Positions 11,607 to 25,800 of a DNA stretch of 64,000 nt are shown here, piece after piece. The stretch is taken from assembly GCA_013365365.1 (NCBI GenBank), contig JABVXU010000088.1, positions 1 through 64,000 of the forward strand, read 5' to 3'. The notes under the pieces were generated by a model. That model was not told the origin of the DNA and did not search any database. It worked only from the letters and a program-made list of their open reading frames with translations. This DNA is from Cruorifilaria tuberocauda. Lineage: Eukaryota; Nematoda; Chromadorea; Rhabditida; Onchocercidae. Within the stretch, counting starts at the first letter, position 1. The number at the start of each line of letters is the position of its first letter. Made by a program: the position numbers and the translations under genes.

Positions 11607-13888
11607 TTCAGATTTTATGCACAAAGGATCGAAGAGATCACCTACAAATGTTGTGCAGATATTTAAATGAATTGGCAAAACGTCCTGTTTCAGTCTCGTT
11701 GCCTTAAAATATCATTCCTATAGTGCGAGAAGAAAAACTGAACGAACACGTCTCTGCGTGGCTATTTCAGTATCTATTGATAACTGAATATTATCACTTC
11801 AAATGATAATGAGAAGAGCTCTGCATAGTTTTTCGATACAGTAAATTTTAAACGCGAGCATACTACACCTGAAATAATTTAGCCAGGTAAAATTTTTTTT
11901 TTGCAGCATTGAATATAGAAGTAAGGAAAGTTGAAAGATTTATTTATTACCGATACATGAATGGGAACATACCTGGCAGGGAATTAATGAAAGGTAAATT
12001 TCCTTTCACTACATTTAAATACGATGAAACGCATAGGAACAATGAGTGAGTAATCTGAAAATGTGTCATTAAATGACATTTGTCAAAAATTTAGTGATTT
12101 TTGCCTGAAATTTACGGTCAAATTCGGGTTTCTACCATGATTTGGTTGAAAGTAACATAATTCGGTAAACCGGATACATTAGGATGATACTCAATTCCAC
12201 TCCAAATTCATTAATCATTTTCAACTTTTCTCCATTCCGAAATATCCGAGATATTGATATTCATTGAAAAAGAAAGAAAAGGTTTTATTGAATAAAGCAC
12301 ACAAAAACAAATTACAGAAAATTTTTTTCCAAGTTAAAAGACTATTCTTTTAACTTGGATAATTTTAATTTTATCTTGAGATAATTTAATCTATTTTGAC
12401 TTCGGAAATCACAGCGGTAGTAAACGTTAGTCATTTAATTTTGTTAAAGAAATCTCGATGAGAAAAGAATTGTGTTCCAAATCATTTTTAAGTTAAACCT
12501 TGCAAGCCAACATTTTACATATGCAATCCAATATTAAGCGAATATTTCGAAAGATATCGAAATGAATAAAATTTTCATCCTGTTTACATAAATTTTATTT
12601 AGCCAGTTGCAATTTATAACTGCTTTTTCTTCGACTCAAGGTAACTTGGGCTAATGCAGTAGTAGAATAATTTCATCCGAAAAAAGTAGTATCAAATGTG
12701 ATGGAATGCGAGGAAATATCTGTTAATTAAAGTATAGGAAATTATGAAATAATACTTTAAATAAACGTTGACAGATTCAAATTCGAATATTACTTTAAGT
12801 ACTTTAAAGTCGAAACAATTTTTGCTCTTTTACGATAAACATATTCGCCATAATAGATTCCAACAAAACTATAATGACAAAATTTTTTAATTAATAATGT
12901 TTATTCAGTTGCATGCGAACTTAAATTATGATCATAAGAAAATGTTAAACAGTGTACAGTGAAAAGTAAACAAGGAAAATAACAGAAATCAATAAAAATA
13001 ACTTGAAAATATAATCTTCAAACTTCAAATGCCTCACACTCTAAGTATTTGCATATTTACAAAACGGAAAGGTCTTGAATTTCATTATGAAATTCTGTAG
13101 AAAATACAAAAATGTATGAGGAAATTGATCTCGGAATTCTTCGATGAATTCCACAACCGGTTGATTTCTTTTCCATCCATCACTTTCATTAATCTCGAAT
13201 TAATCATTTCTTCTTCAGCATTATGAGTTGCCAATAATGCATTCCGATTATCCGATATAGTGATCCGAAAGGAGGAAGAAAAAGTTGGTAAATAATGGCC
13301 ATTAAGTGGAATAACTGTTATCAAGAGCAAAACTGGTAGATTTCTTTGAAAAAATGTCAATTTAAAAAATTAAGAGCCTTTTACATTTTCGGTTTAAATT
13401 CTTGGAAACGTTGAATTATCAACCTTTTTCTTGAAATTTCACTTTAAATTGATGATCTGTATTAATTCTAAAAGGAAAATCAAAAGATCAAGGAGAAAAG
13501 AAGAAATCCCGCATTAAGAGAAGAAAGAATTCGAAGTAAAGAATCACCTTCAATGATTTGAACTTAAAAATTTAGACTTACAATTATAAAAAATAGTATT
13601 TAGCATAAATTAAACGCAATAATCACAAAATGATAACATGAAAATATACATTGCAATAATTCTTTCCCACCATTCTTTATAAAATCTTTGTTTGCAATCA
13701 AGATTTTAATAAATCATCTTATTAGCGCTGAAGTTTAAGTTAACGCTTTAAAAAAGCTTTAAACGAGGACGAAAAATAATATTATCAGACAAATTAGACT
13801 AATTAACAAAGAAGGATAATAAACAAATATAATGACTATTACACTCTTCAATTTATATTAATTAATAATATTTGCAATATTTTTTGAT
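11607..13888. other. Intergenic region, lectin-mosaic gene to Notch-ligand gene
   Basis: AT-rich spacer holding the presumed promoter of the lectin-mosaic gene and the 3' UTR of the ligand gene. At 13085-13360 (minus) there is a 90-codon open frame with a hydrophobic N-terminal stretch (LPVLLLITVIPL), but it starts with TTG and no ATG or convincing upstream exon was found, so it is not called as a gene. Confidence 0.55.
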
Positions 13889-16800
13889 TTAGTAGTAGGA
13901 GCTTTTAGACTCATGCAATTGGACGTTATTACCGATTAGTTGTAACCGTATTGGATTTAAAATGGAATTATCGGATTTTGACTCATGCAAAACTCGTAAT
14001 TTCGATTTCATTCGTCGTTGCTCTAAAATCCTCGCATTATGTTCATTTTCTTTCAGTTCACGATCAACGATTCCGGAATCGAACGGTTCACTTGCAGAAT
14101 AATGCTCTGAAGAATTTTGATAGATCCATTTTTTCCCGAATAAATTTCTTTGTGTCATCGAATTCGAAATTTATGAATATTAATGGAAAAGAAAGAAACA
14201 GATATTTACTATTGAGAGAGGGGCACATCATCTTTTGTCCATAATACGGCGAATAATCTGCAAGCCAATAGAATATTTTCGTCTTAATTAAACTCCATAA
14301 AAAAAAGAATTACTTTTCAATAAGCTGAAGAACTGCTGATTACGTGTTTCGTGCATATCATTCGGTAATACATTCTGCTTCCTTTTATCGAATTTGGATA
14401 ACTCTTGTGTATTATACACTTGGCTCTTCTGTTCTTTTACTTTCAATTCCAGAAGGTTATCGTTACTTCGCGAACCTTCGCAACGTCTTCTACTAAATAA
14501 GTGGGGATTCTTCATGATGGAAATGTTTAGAAGGATAAGAATTATCAGCAACATAAGGCAAATAATGGTGATAAGCATTTGTTTGGTTGCTAACGGTGTG
14601 AAATCAGTTGTCGGCGATATCGCTGAAGCTGAAATATGATTAAGAAACATAGTCAATAAAAATATTAAGTAATCTTATAGATATGAAAAGTAAAATAGTA
14701 GTAATGAAGTAGCTATTAGCAAGCTTCTGCAAATATCTAAGTTTTACTTCTCAATATAGTTTTGACAAAAAATCTGTTCTTGCCATAATTATTCTTCAAT
14801 GAGTCATTATGATGATTACGATATCTTTGAATACAAACCAGAATTTCGAAGCGTTATGATAGCATTTAACATAGTATGTTCCTTCTTATCATGATTATCG
14901 TTATCAGTGATCTGGACAACTGCAGCAAGTATCTGACTGGCGGTTAAACGACTGAGAATGCGATTCTTCAGGAAATCTTTTATCAACATGACGTCCGTTA
15001 GAAATTGTAATGAGATCTAAGGATAAATGATTTCAAAAAAAAATGTTTTTCGAAACTTCAAAATGAAATATCTAGATTTATTTTCCATTAATTTTAAATA
15101 TTTTCTATAAGTTTAAAATTTTCAAGCATCATCACTCGGCAAATAATTCATCGCTCTCTTGTACCCTAATTTTCATCTGTCCAGATAGTCTAAGTTTTTC
15201 ATGACACTTGAGGGACATGAAGTAATCTGTAAAACGAGTGGTGTATGATTCACGATGCATGACGCATCATGCACAATCATAAGCAATAATTCAAACAACA
15301 TCTAGCTGATTTCAAAGAAAATGAAATCCTTACAACATCTACTTGCACGGTGTTGGCCAACATCAACTTGCAGTCGAATCCGATATTTGTGATATTTGCG
15401 GCATTCGCATCTAATAGAAGATGAAAACAAACATCGCCTGACGTTGTTCCCTGTAAGAATTCAAAATTAGAAAAAATTATTTCGAATTCATCAGCAAAGA
15501 TGACTCATTCATTTTCTGCAATAGTAATAATAGGAAAATCGAAAAGTTGCACGTTTCTTCAGACGAAATGGGAAGAAACTTTTGATAATTATGAAATTTA
15601 GGGCTGAAGTTCAGATGACATCATTAACAAAGTTTCTGCAATATCTTCTATGATTCTACAATTAGCTAAAAAATAAAACGAAAATTGCAATTTTAATTAC
15701 CGGTAACAAATTGTTGATATCAAATTCGAGATATATTCGTGCACATCCCTGTATACTTTGATCACCAGCATTTAAACGTTCACGACAAATGCGCCGCGCT
15801 GTTTCGCTGTTTATTTGCAGCCAAGAAAGGCATCGGCCGCGCGGATAATCACATTTCCCTTTTAGGCACTCATTTTCCGTAACAATAATGCAATGCTAAA
15901 AATAAAAATAAATTTCATCCTACATCAAATGACAGCGGCAAGAAGAAATATGCTTAATATTTTGAGGTTAAGCTTATTCCACAATTATGATTCATACTTC
16001 CAACATTAATTCCCTTTGCTAAGGAAATAATTAAGAATGAATCACATGCCTGCTCTCTCGGACAAACAAGAGAATTTTCTAAATTGGACTCATTATGCGA
16101 ACAATCACGTGGCTCACATCTCTTCTCCGAACATACAATGTCACCCTGAAACATTTCTCTTCCTATCGTTGAAATTGGAGAAATCGCTTCATATTCTTCA
16201 TTGATGAAATGGGAACGATGGAAAACGTAAAAGGTAGAAGTTGACCTTTTGACATAAGCAATGCCGACAGTCGACTGTAGTCCAGCTAAATCCGCTTCGC
16301 ATGTATTCTGAATTCGATAATTTGCAACTTCCTGGTTGAAATGAACGTTGGAAATGAACTGCAATTGTAAGACATTCGAATGTTCAAAAATGAAATATAC
16401 AAATATCTTTAGACCTATTCATAAGTTTATTGACTAGTGAATACTATCCCATTTCAAAAACACGGTTAGCAATCGCTTCCTCAAGCATCTAAAGATGCAA
16501 TATACTCTATTCCGATTAAATTTAGATGATTTCACTATTAACTTGAAAATTCAAGAGTTCTCCTCAACCAGTGTGACAGGTTTATAAAATCTGAAATTGA
16601 TAATTACATATGATATGGTGAAAGCAGTACATACCACTTGTCGGATCACTTTCATTTATAAGATATTGACAATGATCGCCGTGATGAGTTGCATCGCAGA
16701 GACACAGATACTTACTTTCAGAATCCCATGAAGGTCTACATTGACCGTATTCACCACAGTTTACATTAGCACATGGATCTAACTGTAAAATTATATTTGA

Positions 16801-19800
16801 AATATTTTCATATTCTTTCCGGTATCAGATGTATTAAAAGGATAATTCATGAAATTCCGGCTACCATATTCTAGAAGTCTGTTATAAGACACAAAGAGAT
16901 TTACAGAATGTATCAGTATACATGATTATTATAATTTCATGTGTTATTATGTGAATGAAAGATCATCTGCAAGCATTGATGAAATTTCAAAAGTTCCAAT
17001 TACCTTAATTTCACAGTTTTGTCCTGCAAAACCACTCGTACAGTTACAGTAGTAATAATTTTGTAGTCCTCCGCTTGAGCATTTTCCACCATTCAAACAT
17101 GGCGAATTATGAAAACAATAGTCTAAATCTCTGAAATTTATAATATCCCAAGTATGAAGAGGTTGCCAATTTATTTACTCACAGAAAATGATGCTGAAAA
17201 ATGAGAATTTTTCCCTATTACTAATGGATTATTCCTTTAAAGAAAAGAAGTGCAACTCACCTGTCGCAGTACGTTCCACCCCAATTTTTCTCGCAAATGC
17301 ATTCGTTCGGTTTACTGCAATAACCATGTTTACAGCCATTCTGTGGTTTGCAACGATCACAACTACTGCCTTGCCATCCATTGCGGCATCTTAACACATT
17401 TTTCACGATTGTATCTTGGTTAATTATCTTCAACATTCAATTTGATATCTATAAAATTATCTAATCGATTTAAAGAGCGGATTGATAACTGAAAATCATC
17501 TCAGTATCTATAAAAGATACTGTTCCCAGTAATACTATGCTTCTATGATTCTAATGTAAACTAATAGTATCTGCTTCGATGAGGTAAATAAAGTAAAACT
17601 AGTAAAGCATGGTAAAGTGAGAAATTGAAAATTGAAAAAAAGGGCTAAAACTGTGAAAAGTGATTTCAAATGATTTCATATAAATTAACTGTGAATTATG
17701 CATACTTGCATATTCCTGGTGAAATGCAATATCCGTTGATACATCCATCAGCACAAATCGGGTCATCACAATTCTGTCCACTCCAGCCATCTTCACACAA
17801 ACGCCGTCCATCCGGTGAACATTTGAAATGAAAGCTGCAAGTTAAAACGATTACTAAACAGTCAAAGTCAGAAATTTAAAATATGAAAAAGTTTGAAATT
17901 TAATGTTCATGAAAAACTCGTGGGCTTAAATTGACAGGTAAAATCAGTGGATGGATGACCTGACTTACTAACTGAAACAATAAATGGCTAACCTTCCGAT
18001 GCTCGGATTACAGAAAATGGCACATTCTTGTCCGTAGTAATTCTCTCCGCATTCCACTTTCACGTCATATTCTATTTTTGTTCCACCTTTCTCCTGCAAT
18101 TTTTGCAGTACTTTCCAACTTCAAAAAAATTGGCATTTGTTTTTGATGAAATAAATTTCCAGGAATTTACAGCAATTCCTAGTGCTTGCAAAGTCAAATT
18201 GCATAAAAATTCCTCATCGTAATTCATATTTAGCCTAAAATTTGAAACGATTGTGTTTGCAAAATTGACTTCAGCTTATCTATTAAGTTGAGAAGGTGAC
18301 AAAATGAAGTGATATACCTCAGCAATTCTCAGTACACCGTTGGATGGTGACAACTGAAGGAAATTCTCAGAGCGAAACATAATTGCTTTGTTCGGTTCGT
18401 GTCGCATTTCAACCAAAAGTGAAACATTCTGAAAAGAAAAGTGAAAATTTTACACTGATAATACTAACAACTATATTGCTTAATCCTTGATCTTTTCACC
18501 CTGGCTATCATTTTTACTCTAATTAAAGTAACTGATGCCAAAGAAGTTGCTTGAAACTGAAAACAAAATTTATACTATGCATACAATTTCGATGATTTAT
18601 TACTACTTTCAAATAGTACAAGTTAATTTCACTGAATTAATTTAAAATTTTTAAAATACATTCCAACATAGTAAGAAAAAACTAATTAATAAAGGTTTAT
18701 GAAAACTTTTTCGACTCTAGAGTTCATAAATTCCAACTCACAATGATAAATGATTATTCATATTGCAAAATTCTAAATATAATTTTAACTTCTAAGCAAA
18801 AGATTTGTGAAAAAGAATTTTTTTCGAACCCGAATTTAAATCAATTTATTTGTTAGACGAGTATACAAATATGTGTATTTATGATGGATAGGGAAGAAGA
18901 ATAATAAGCATGAAATAATAAAGAATGAATAAGTAAATAAATAAGGTTAAGAAGTAAATAAAAAAAGTAATATTGAAAATTGAAGGACCGATTTGTAAAA
19001 CTTTGATTTTAGCATAAAGATCTCTAATTAAATTGTAAATTGCTCTTTTTTCTGTTCATCAAAAGTTTAAACGAAGGACTTTGCAAGGCACTTTATCAGT
19101 ACTGCGGAAGGGTAGAATCAACTTAATTTTCAATGGTTATGAAATGAATCTTTTCTGTACAATAACCATCCAGCTGTTCCTGCTTTATTGAATTTCAGCT
19201 AAAGTTTTTAATGTTCACCGTTAAATAGATAGAGAGAGAAGGGAGAGAGAGAGAGAGAGAAAGAGGGAAATTTGCAACTGTATTATACGCACTTATTTTG
19301 AGGTATAGCATTGTTTTAACCAGTTCATCAGAAATTCATCCAAAAAAAAACTCGAAGCTTGAACAGTTTTTAGAAAAATTAATGTCCATTAAAATTTAGT
19401 AATTATTAAAATAACAAAAGTAAAATTTGTATCTTTCAATCGTATTTCAGTCGTATATCCAATTTTTTCAATTTACTTTGATTACAGCAATTTTTATCTC
19501 CTGCATTGTTCGACATGTAGCATGAGCTGATAAATTATGCAAGCTATAAGACTGCTGCTCATGACGTAATACATTTACATTGGAAAAAATAAATGTACCA
19601 GCAATTATTGTTCCTTAATTTGGAGTATTCAGGCAGATGTCCAGTTCCGCTGTTTTCTCTGCTTGTTTACCGAATTCTTCAACGTGACAAAAGTACACTT
19701 TAGCACTTTTATTTATCGAATTCTAATTCTCTACAAATTACCACTTATCTCGAATTTCAGTTTACGTCCAAAATGGTCAATAAAAAGTCCATCGATAGTT

Positions 19801-22800
19801 TAGTATGAGTGAATCAAAAAGCAGTCGGAATTAGAAGACATCAGCGCTTTTGAATAATACCATTAGAGAATTAACAATAAAAGACTATGCAAAAAGAAAA
19901 ACTGAGGACAGAATTATCATTCATTATTAATGAAAAGAAATAATATAATCGTTAGATTTATCGATCCAGCTTTTCTTCGTAAAATGATTTATCGAGAAGT
20001 TTTATTTCTAGAAACTTTTCAAAAATAATGATCCATTACTTCGTTCCATGAAATTGGGGCAAAAAAGAGAAAACGATAAATGGTAATAATTGCAAAACTT
20101 AGTAGAAAAAACAGTTTTGAAACAGAAATTATTACTTTTGCTTCTTTTTTCATCTCATACCTAAATATCAATAATTGCTATTAATCCGTTTTGTATTGAA
20201 ATCTGATATAAATCGATGCCGAGAGAATTTTTTTCTAAACAAATTTCTGACTTAATTTTTGATTTTGGAAGTTTTCCGAAAGCAAACAGCTTTCTTTGTT
20301 TTCTTTTTATTTATATTATTTTTAGAGAATAGAGAAAATTGAGGTTTAGAGGAGTTTGAGATAAAATCTTTCTGTTCGAGATAATTTCATTATGCTAAAA
20401 AATTCTTGCCATCAAAAATTTATTAACCTGACAGCTTTTTCAATTCCCAACAAAGCTTTCAATAACATCGATGACAGCAGCTGTGACATACCGTCTGGAT
20501 GACTTTTCTCTTTGTTATAACACATTTTTACACCTATCAGTGCACCTGCTTTTTCCTTTCTAATGATACTGAAATGTAGAGATGTTGGTAGAGAGAAAAA
20601 TCAATAAATCAATGAGCCTCACAAATTTCATTTAAATATTTTCAATTTTTAATATGATGAAAGATACAGGTATGTTCATAAGCATTAATTGACTACTTCA
20701 TGTAGCACACATTAATTATTCAAAGGATCATGTCTCTGTACTGCAACATCTCAGATAATAATATATTATCAGATACTTCGGATTGAAGTGTGTTACCATA
20801 AAGTGTATTTGGTAATAGTAACTAATTTTTTTCGTCAAATATATTTGATATTTTATACAAGAATTCAAAAACTTTTCAGTATTCGCTAATTTTGTACTTA
20901 ATTAAATGTCAAATGGAGATTGAAGATTATTTTGTTTTGAAAAGAGGAAATGGAAATCTTTTACCCTGTGCATATATTACAATTACTACAAGAATTGCCT
21001 TTATTCCAGTTTTTATTCGAAGTGCAGCTGTTGCAAATTTGCATGCAATAAAGGTGCAACTCGTGCATTTCATTCGAATGAGTAGACAAAATAAAGGAAA
21101 ATAGAAAAAATCCATTCTTTAAAAATACTTCTATTAAATGGGCTCATCGCACGTGTTCCTTATTGTTGTACTAAGAAGTGTTTTGTTACAGAAATGTTTA
21201 GAATTGAATTTCTCCCTTCTTAAATGAATTGGAAAATTTTTCACTATCTCACACCTGTAGTTTAACGAAGCAACACTTAATTAGCATATTTAAACTATGT
21301 TACTGTAGTATTTAGCCTATTTAGAAAAAAGGCCATGAATTTAGATCTATCACAGCGAAATTTTTTAAAAAAGAAGTGAAGGAAATTTAAAAATAAAGCT
21401 AGCAGACAGAAGTTTTACCCACAGTTACCATTCTCATTATCAATCTTAGACTCTTTGTACGATCTTTTCAGTGTTTCTGATATGAGATTATGTAATCCGA
21501 ATTTTTCACCAATTTCAATTTTGTTTCGTCTTGTTTTGGTTCTTCCGTAAGACTATATATTACTTCAATTATACATTTAAACTGATTTTTCTAAGAAGCA
21601 TCATGTACTGAAATAGTTGATTATTTTTTCCATTCACTTCTCATTCTCTTCATTTAATGTTGCAGAAATTTTTGTTTTTACTTAATTCTAAAGGTAAGTC
21701 TAAACCGTTTCTTAGCTTCAAACCCATCAACTTGATATTTTCTCCCTTTTTTTCCTTTTCTCCTGACAAAGCTCTAAGTAAAGCAAGAGATAAAATACAT
21801 TATGAATTCCACTTTCTACCCCTCATTTCGAACTTTTGCTGTAATTTTTTCTCGAAAGATGAGAAAGGAACGGATTTGTTTAGAGGTGTAAGTCGCAAAT
21901 GTACAGATCATTGTATGCAAACAGAGATCGATCGATCGATTGATTGATTGATTGATTGATGCACACACCCAATCTGATTTTCCATCTGCGCAATTATTCC
22001 TTCACCTCATCTCTAATCATTGAAGATTGTATGCAAACACATTCATTGAACGCTATGAGTGATTGCTTTTCCAATTAATACACAACAGTAAATTACAGTT
22101 AATTATGCCCTAAATTGGACCAATTAAGATGATGCCATATTCAAATGCCATCACTATCAGGAATGGTTTGAAATCTGTATGACCCTTGTCGGCCATTAGC
22201 TAACCCGACAATGTGGCACCTTTTTTATGGCTAATAAGATCAATAGGTTGTTAGTTTGCAAGATGAAAACTTATGGTTTCTTCCGATTTAGAACAGTTAA
22301 GAAAGTTTCATTTTCCTAAAATTTAATATTGCAAAAGTGATTTCTAAACTAAATTATTGCATGCAAAAATTATGAAAATTTTGAAAAAATGAAAAGCAGT
22401 GATTTTCTGGTCATTTTTCCTCTTCTCATCAATGTGCCCACAGTTTGATGAGCACTAAAGGGTACAGGTGCTTCACTGAAGTACATTGCAATTTTCGGCA
22501 CCACAAAGTCGCTAAGGACATCTCCGCCTCGTATCTTTCCTTACCTTCCCATTCAGTCCATCTGACAGTCATCCCTTTATTTTCGGAGGGTTTCTTTCTT
22601 TCTTCAAATTTCAATGGATGAATTTTCAGTTGTTCATTCAAAAGAGACAAAAAAAGGAACGAATAGCTTCTACTTCACTTAAATCATTGAAGCAGAAAAA
22701 ATTGCTCATAGAAAATCTAGAAAATTAGAAAAACATTTAAGCGAAGACTGAATTCTTTTCTTTAATTAATAACAATTTTCTTTTGCATTAAAATCATACA

Positions 22801-25800
22801 ATTTTAATGTTTTAAAAGCTTTATAAATTATACTTAATTCTTGAAACACTGAACCATAGTAGTACACATACGTTTCTTATAAGATTGAAATTGAGAGAGA
22901 AAAAAAGAATTCAAGTTGAGCCAAGTTCAACATGATTATTTACTTTCAGTGTCTTCTGTCCAATATGATAATTTGGTTTCTGAGACAATGATTCCGCAAT
23001 GTGAAATGGTTTCTTCAAGCATTTCCTTCCGTCTTGAATAATTCGATCAAAAATCCCTGTAATTTCTGGTTGTGATGGGGAAGAGGAAAAAGAAATTGGA
23101 TGAGAAATCGGGAAGGAAAGGATCGGCGTTGATTCAGTAAGAGCAAACAAGATCCGTTGATATACCGACGACTCACAACAAATTGGATAGAAGCGTCACG
23201 TAATGAAAAACAACAGCGGTGAAAAGCAAGACATTGAAAAATTGGCTTTTCTATGCGCGATAAACCCGGAAATGATCAAAAAAGCGGGGGAGAGGGGCAG
23301 AGGAAAAAAATAGCAATCATTAATACCGCAATCATCAGAATAACTAAAGGTAGACGACAAAAAAAGAAATAGCTCGTTTATAGTTCGGAGAAAAAAACGA
23401 GAATTTTATCTGATCATCGTTATCATTTCTCATTATGAGATTTGATTAATTCATTTTTTCAAACTGTGCTGCATGATCCGCGTATCGCGCTACATCGCTA
23501 TTACATGTGTATAGCTATCACGATATGATTAAGTTAATGTTAGTCAAATTAAGTAGTCGTAAATATCAGGTAGATATCATTTGCTATTAGCAATTCCGAG
23601 TTCGTTGTAAATTAAAGCTTTATATATGAAATGATGTTGATGTCAAAGAATGCATTCGAAAAGAGTGGTAAACAATGGCGATCATCATAAATGACACTGG
23701 CAAACTGTCAAACATATGTCGTCAACTGGGTAATATCTGCAATTTTGATTAATTGGAATGGCTTTAAGATAAGATTATTGCTACTTGGATGGATTGCACT
23801 TGTCGGATAATGCAAATTTTAAAATTGGTTCCTTCGACTGAATGAGGATAGAATTACAGGAGATGGAATCTATCTGATATTTATGACTTTTAATTTAATT
23901 TGACTTATATTAACTTAATCATATTGTGATAGCTATATACGTATAACATTTCTTGTGATAGCGATATATAGCGCGATACACGGAATGATTTCAAATATAA
24001 AACTGAAAAAACGCTTATAACGAATGATCAATCAGTCATAGAGCAGTAATGGGATGCATTAATCATTAAAAACTTTTCCTCCAACTTTCAGCGGTAATTA
24101 ACATTATGTTAATTATAATTATCAATCTAATTATGATCATTATAATTCTTACTTTTGTTAAATTCACGAGTAAAGATTAAAGTTATGATTGTACTCATAA
24201 TTGTAATCCCAAGAAAAAAGTTTTTTTTTTTCAAATTTGATTTATGACTTCCGATGGGAATGTCAAGCGATGCAAATTCAAAATGGGTAAAGTAATTTTT
24301 CCCCTTGCAAGACATTTTCATGTTCCCACGTTCGACATGCGAGCATTGTAAAATTTTTCATTTTTTTGAAACAGTGTAAAAAAACATGGCGCTTTTTGTT
24401 AATGCTCGAAGCAGCAACGAGGTGTTGGTAATTGGAGATAATCAGACGATATAGCAAGTAAATGGTGCCAGTGGTACCGAGACTAGAAATGAATTGCATC
24501 GATAGCATTAAATTTTCAAACGAACGATTTTGAAATAGTGTCCAAAAGTAGTCTGAACAATATTAAGCTCGAAGTTTCAAAAATAAAAAAAAATTTCACT
24601 AACCTTTACAGGCCATCGAACATCAAATGGTATGCTAACACTGTAATTACTTAACAGACGTGATCCAGCAATAACCCGTGAATTGTGATGTAGCAAGGAA
24701 CAATCACGATGGTACTTACGATGCTCGAATCCAACACCAACACAAATGTGAACATACATTTGACAATGACATTCTGTTTCGGGATGATCTGAAAGTAACT
24801 GTTAATAAGTCTGTAATTATTATTTGAAATCAAAAAAAATGCCAGTCAAATAAAGTTTCCGTATTTTATGTGGAAATTTTATTTCTCTGATAATGATAAA
24901 TAAGTGTGCATGTGATGGTAACATACAAAAGCTTGGATATGCAGCTATCGACTAGCTCTGATGACCTTAAACATTTTTATTTTTTTTAATCCCTAGAAAT
25001 TCTACACGCAGTGCATAGAATTCAAATGGTTAGTTTCGAAACAAATTTAACATTTTAAACTTTATTTAAAATATCGCCTATGAAAATTAATTACCTGGAG
25101 AACAACAAATTCCATATCCTTGGGTCTCATCAAATTGAAATTCTTTTAGTGTAAACGTTACGAAACCCGAACTATTGACAAATTTAATCTGAAAGAAAAT
25201 GTTTTATTTTGCTGTTGCTAAAGTATTATTCGCATGTTATTCTAATTAATTGTCATAAAATTAGACAAAAAACTTTTAGTAAATGATAATGAGTTTAATA
25301 TAAATTATGATGATCAGTTACCTTCTAACTTACCTTTAAAAACATTCATTTATTTCGCATGCATAAAATCATGCATCCATTAGTTTTAATATTTCAATTG
25401 TGTTTGAATCAGAGTTAAAAGAATCTTGAAGTAAAAAATCTGTTATTTTTAACCTTTGACCTCATTATTCAAACTATAATTGAAATGGATAAATGAATGT
25501 GTTGTTGTGGTATAATAATACGAGGGATTAAGTATGTTGTAAGTTAAGTGCAGGTACTTGAAGGTGTAAAAACATATGTTATTGGCACGCGTCGTTAAAT
25601 ATTCTTCCTAATGCACGTCAGATATTGGATTATCTGTTAGGAATACAGAATTTGTAATGAAAACGGATTTGCTTGAATTATACAATGAGTCCATTCTCTA
25701 AACATTTATAGAACAAGGGATGAGTGGAACTTTTTTAAAATGTAATCCCAACTTAATTAATTACTTACTACTTGAGGATACAGTAAATTGGAAAGAAAGA

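Noticed and set aside
13085..13360. Small secreted protein candidate on the minus strand with a signal-peptide-like start
   Set aside because: The frame begins with TTG, not ATG. No upstream exon with matching phase was found, and it lies in the expected 3' flank of the Notch-ligand gene.
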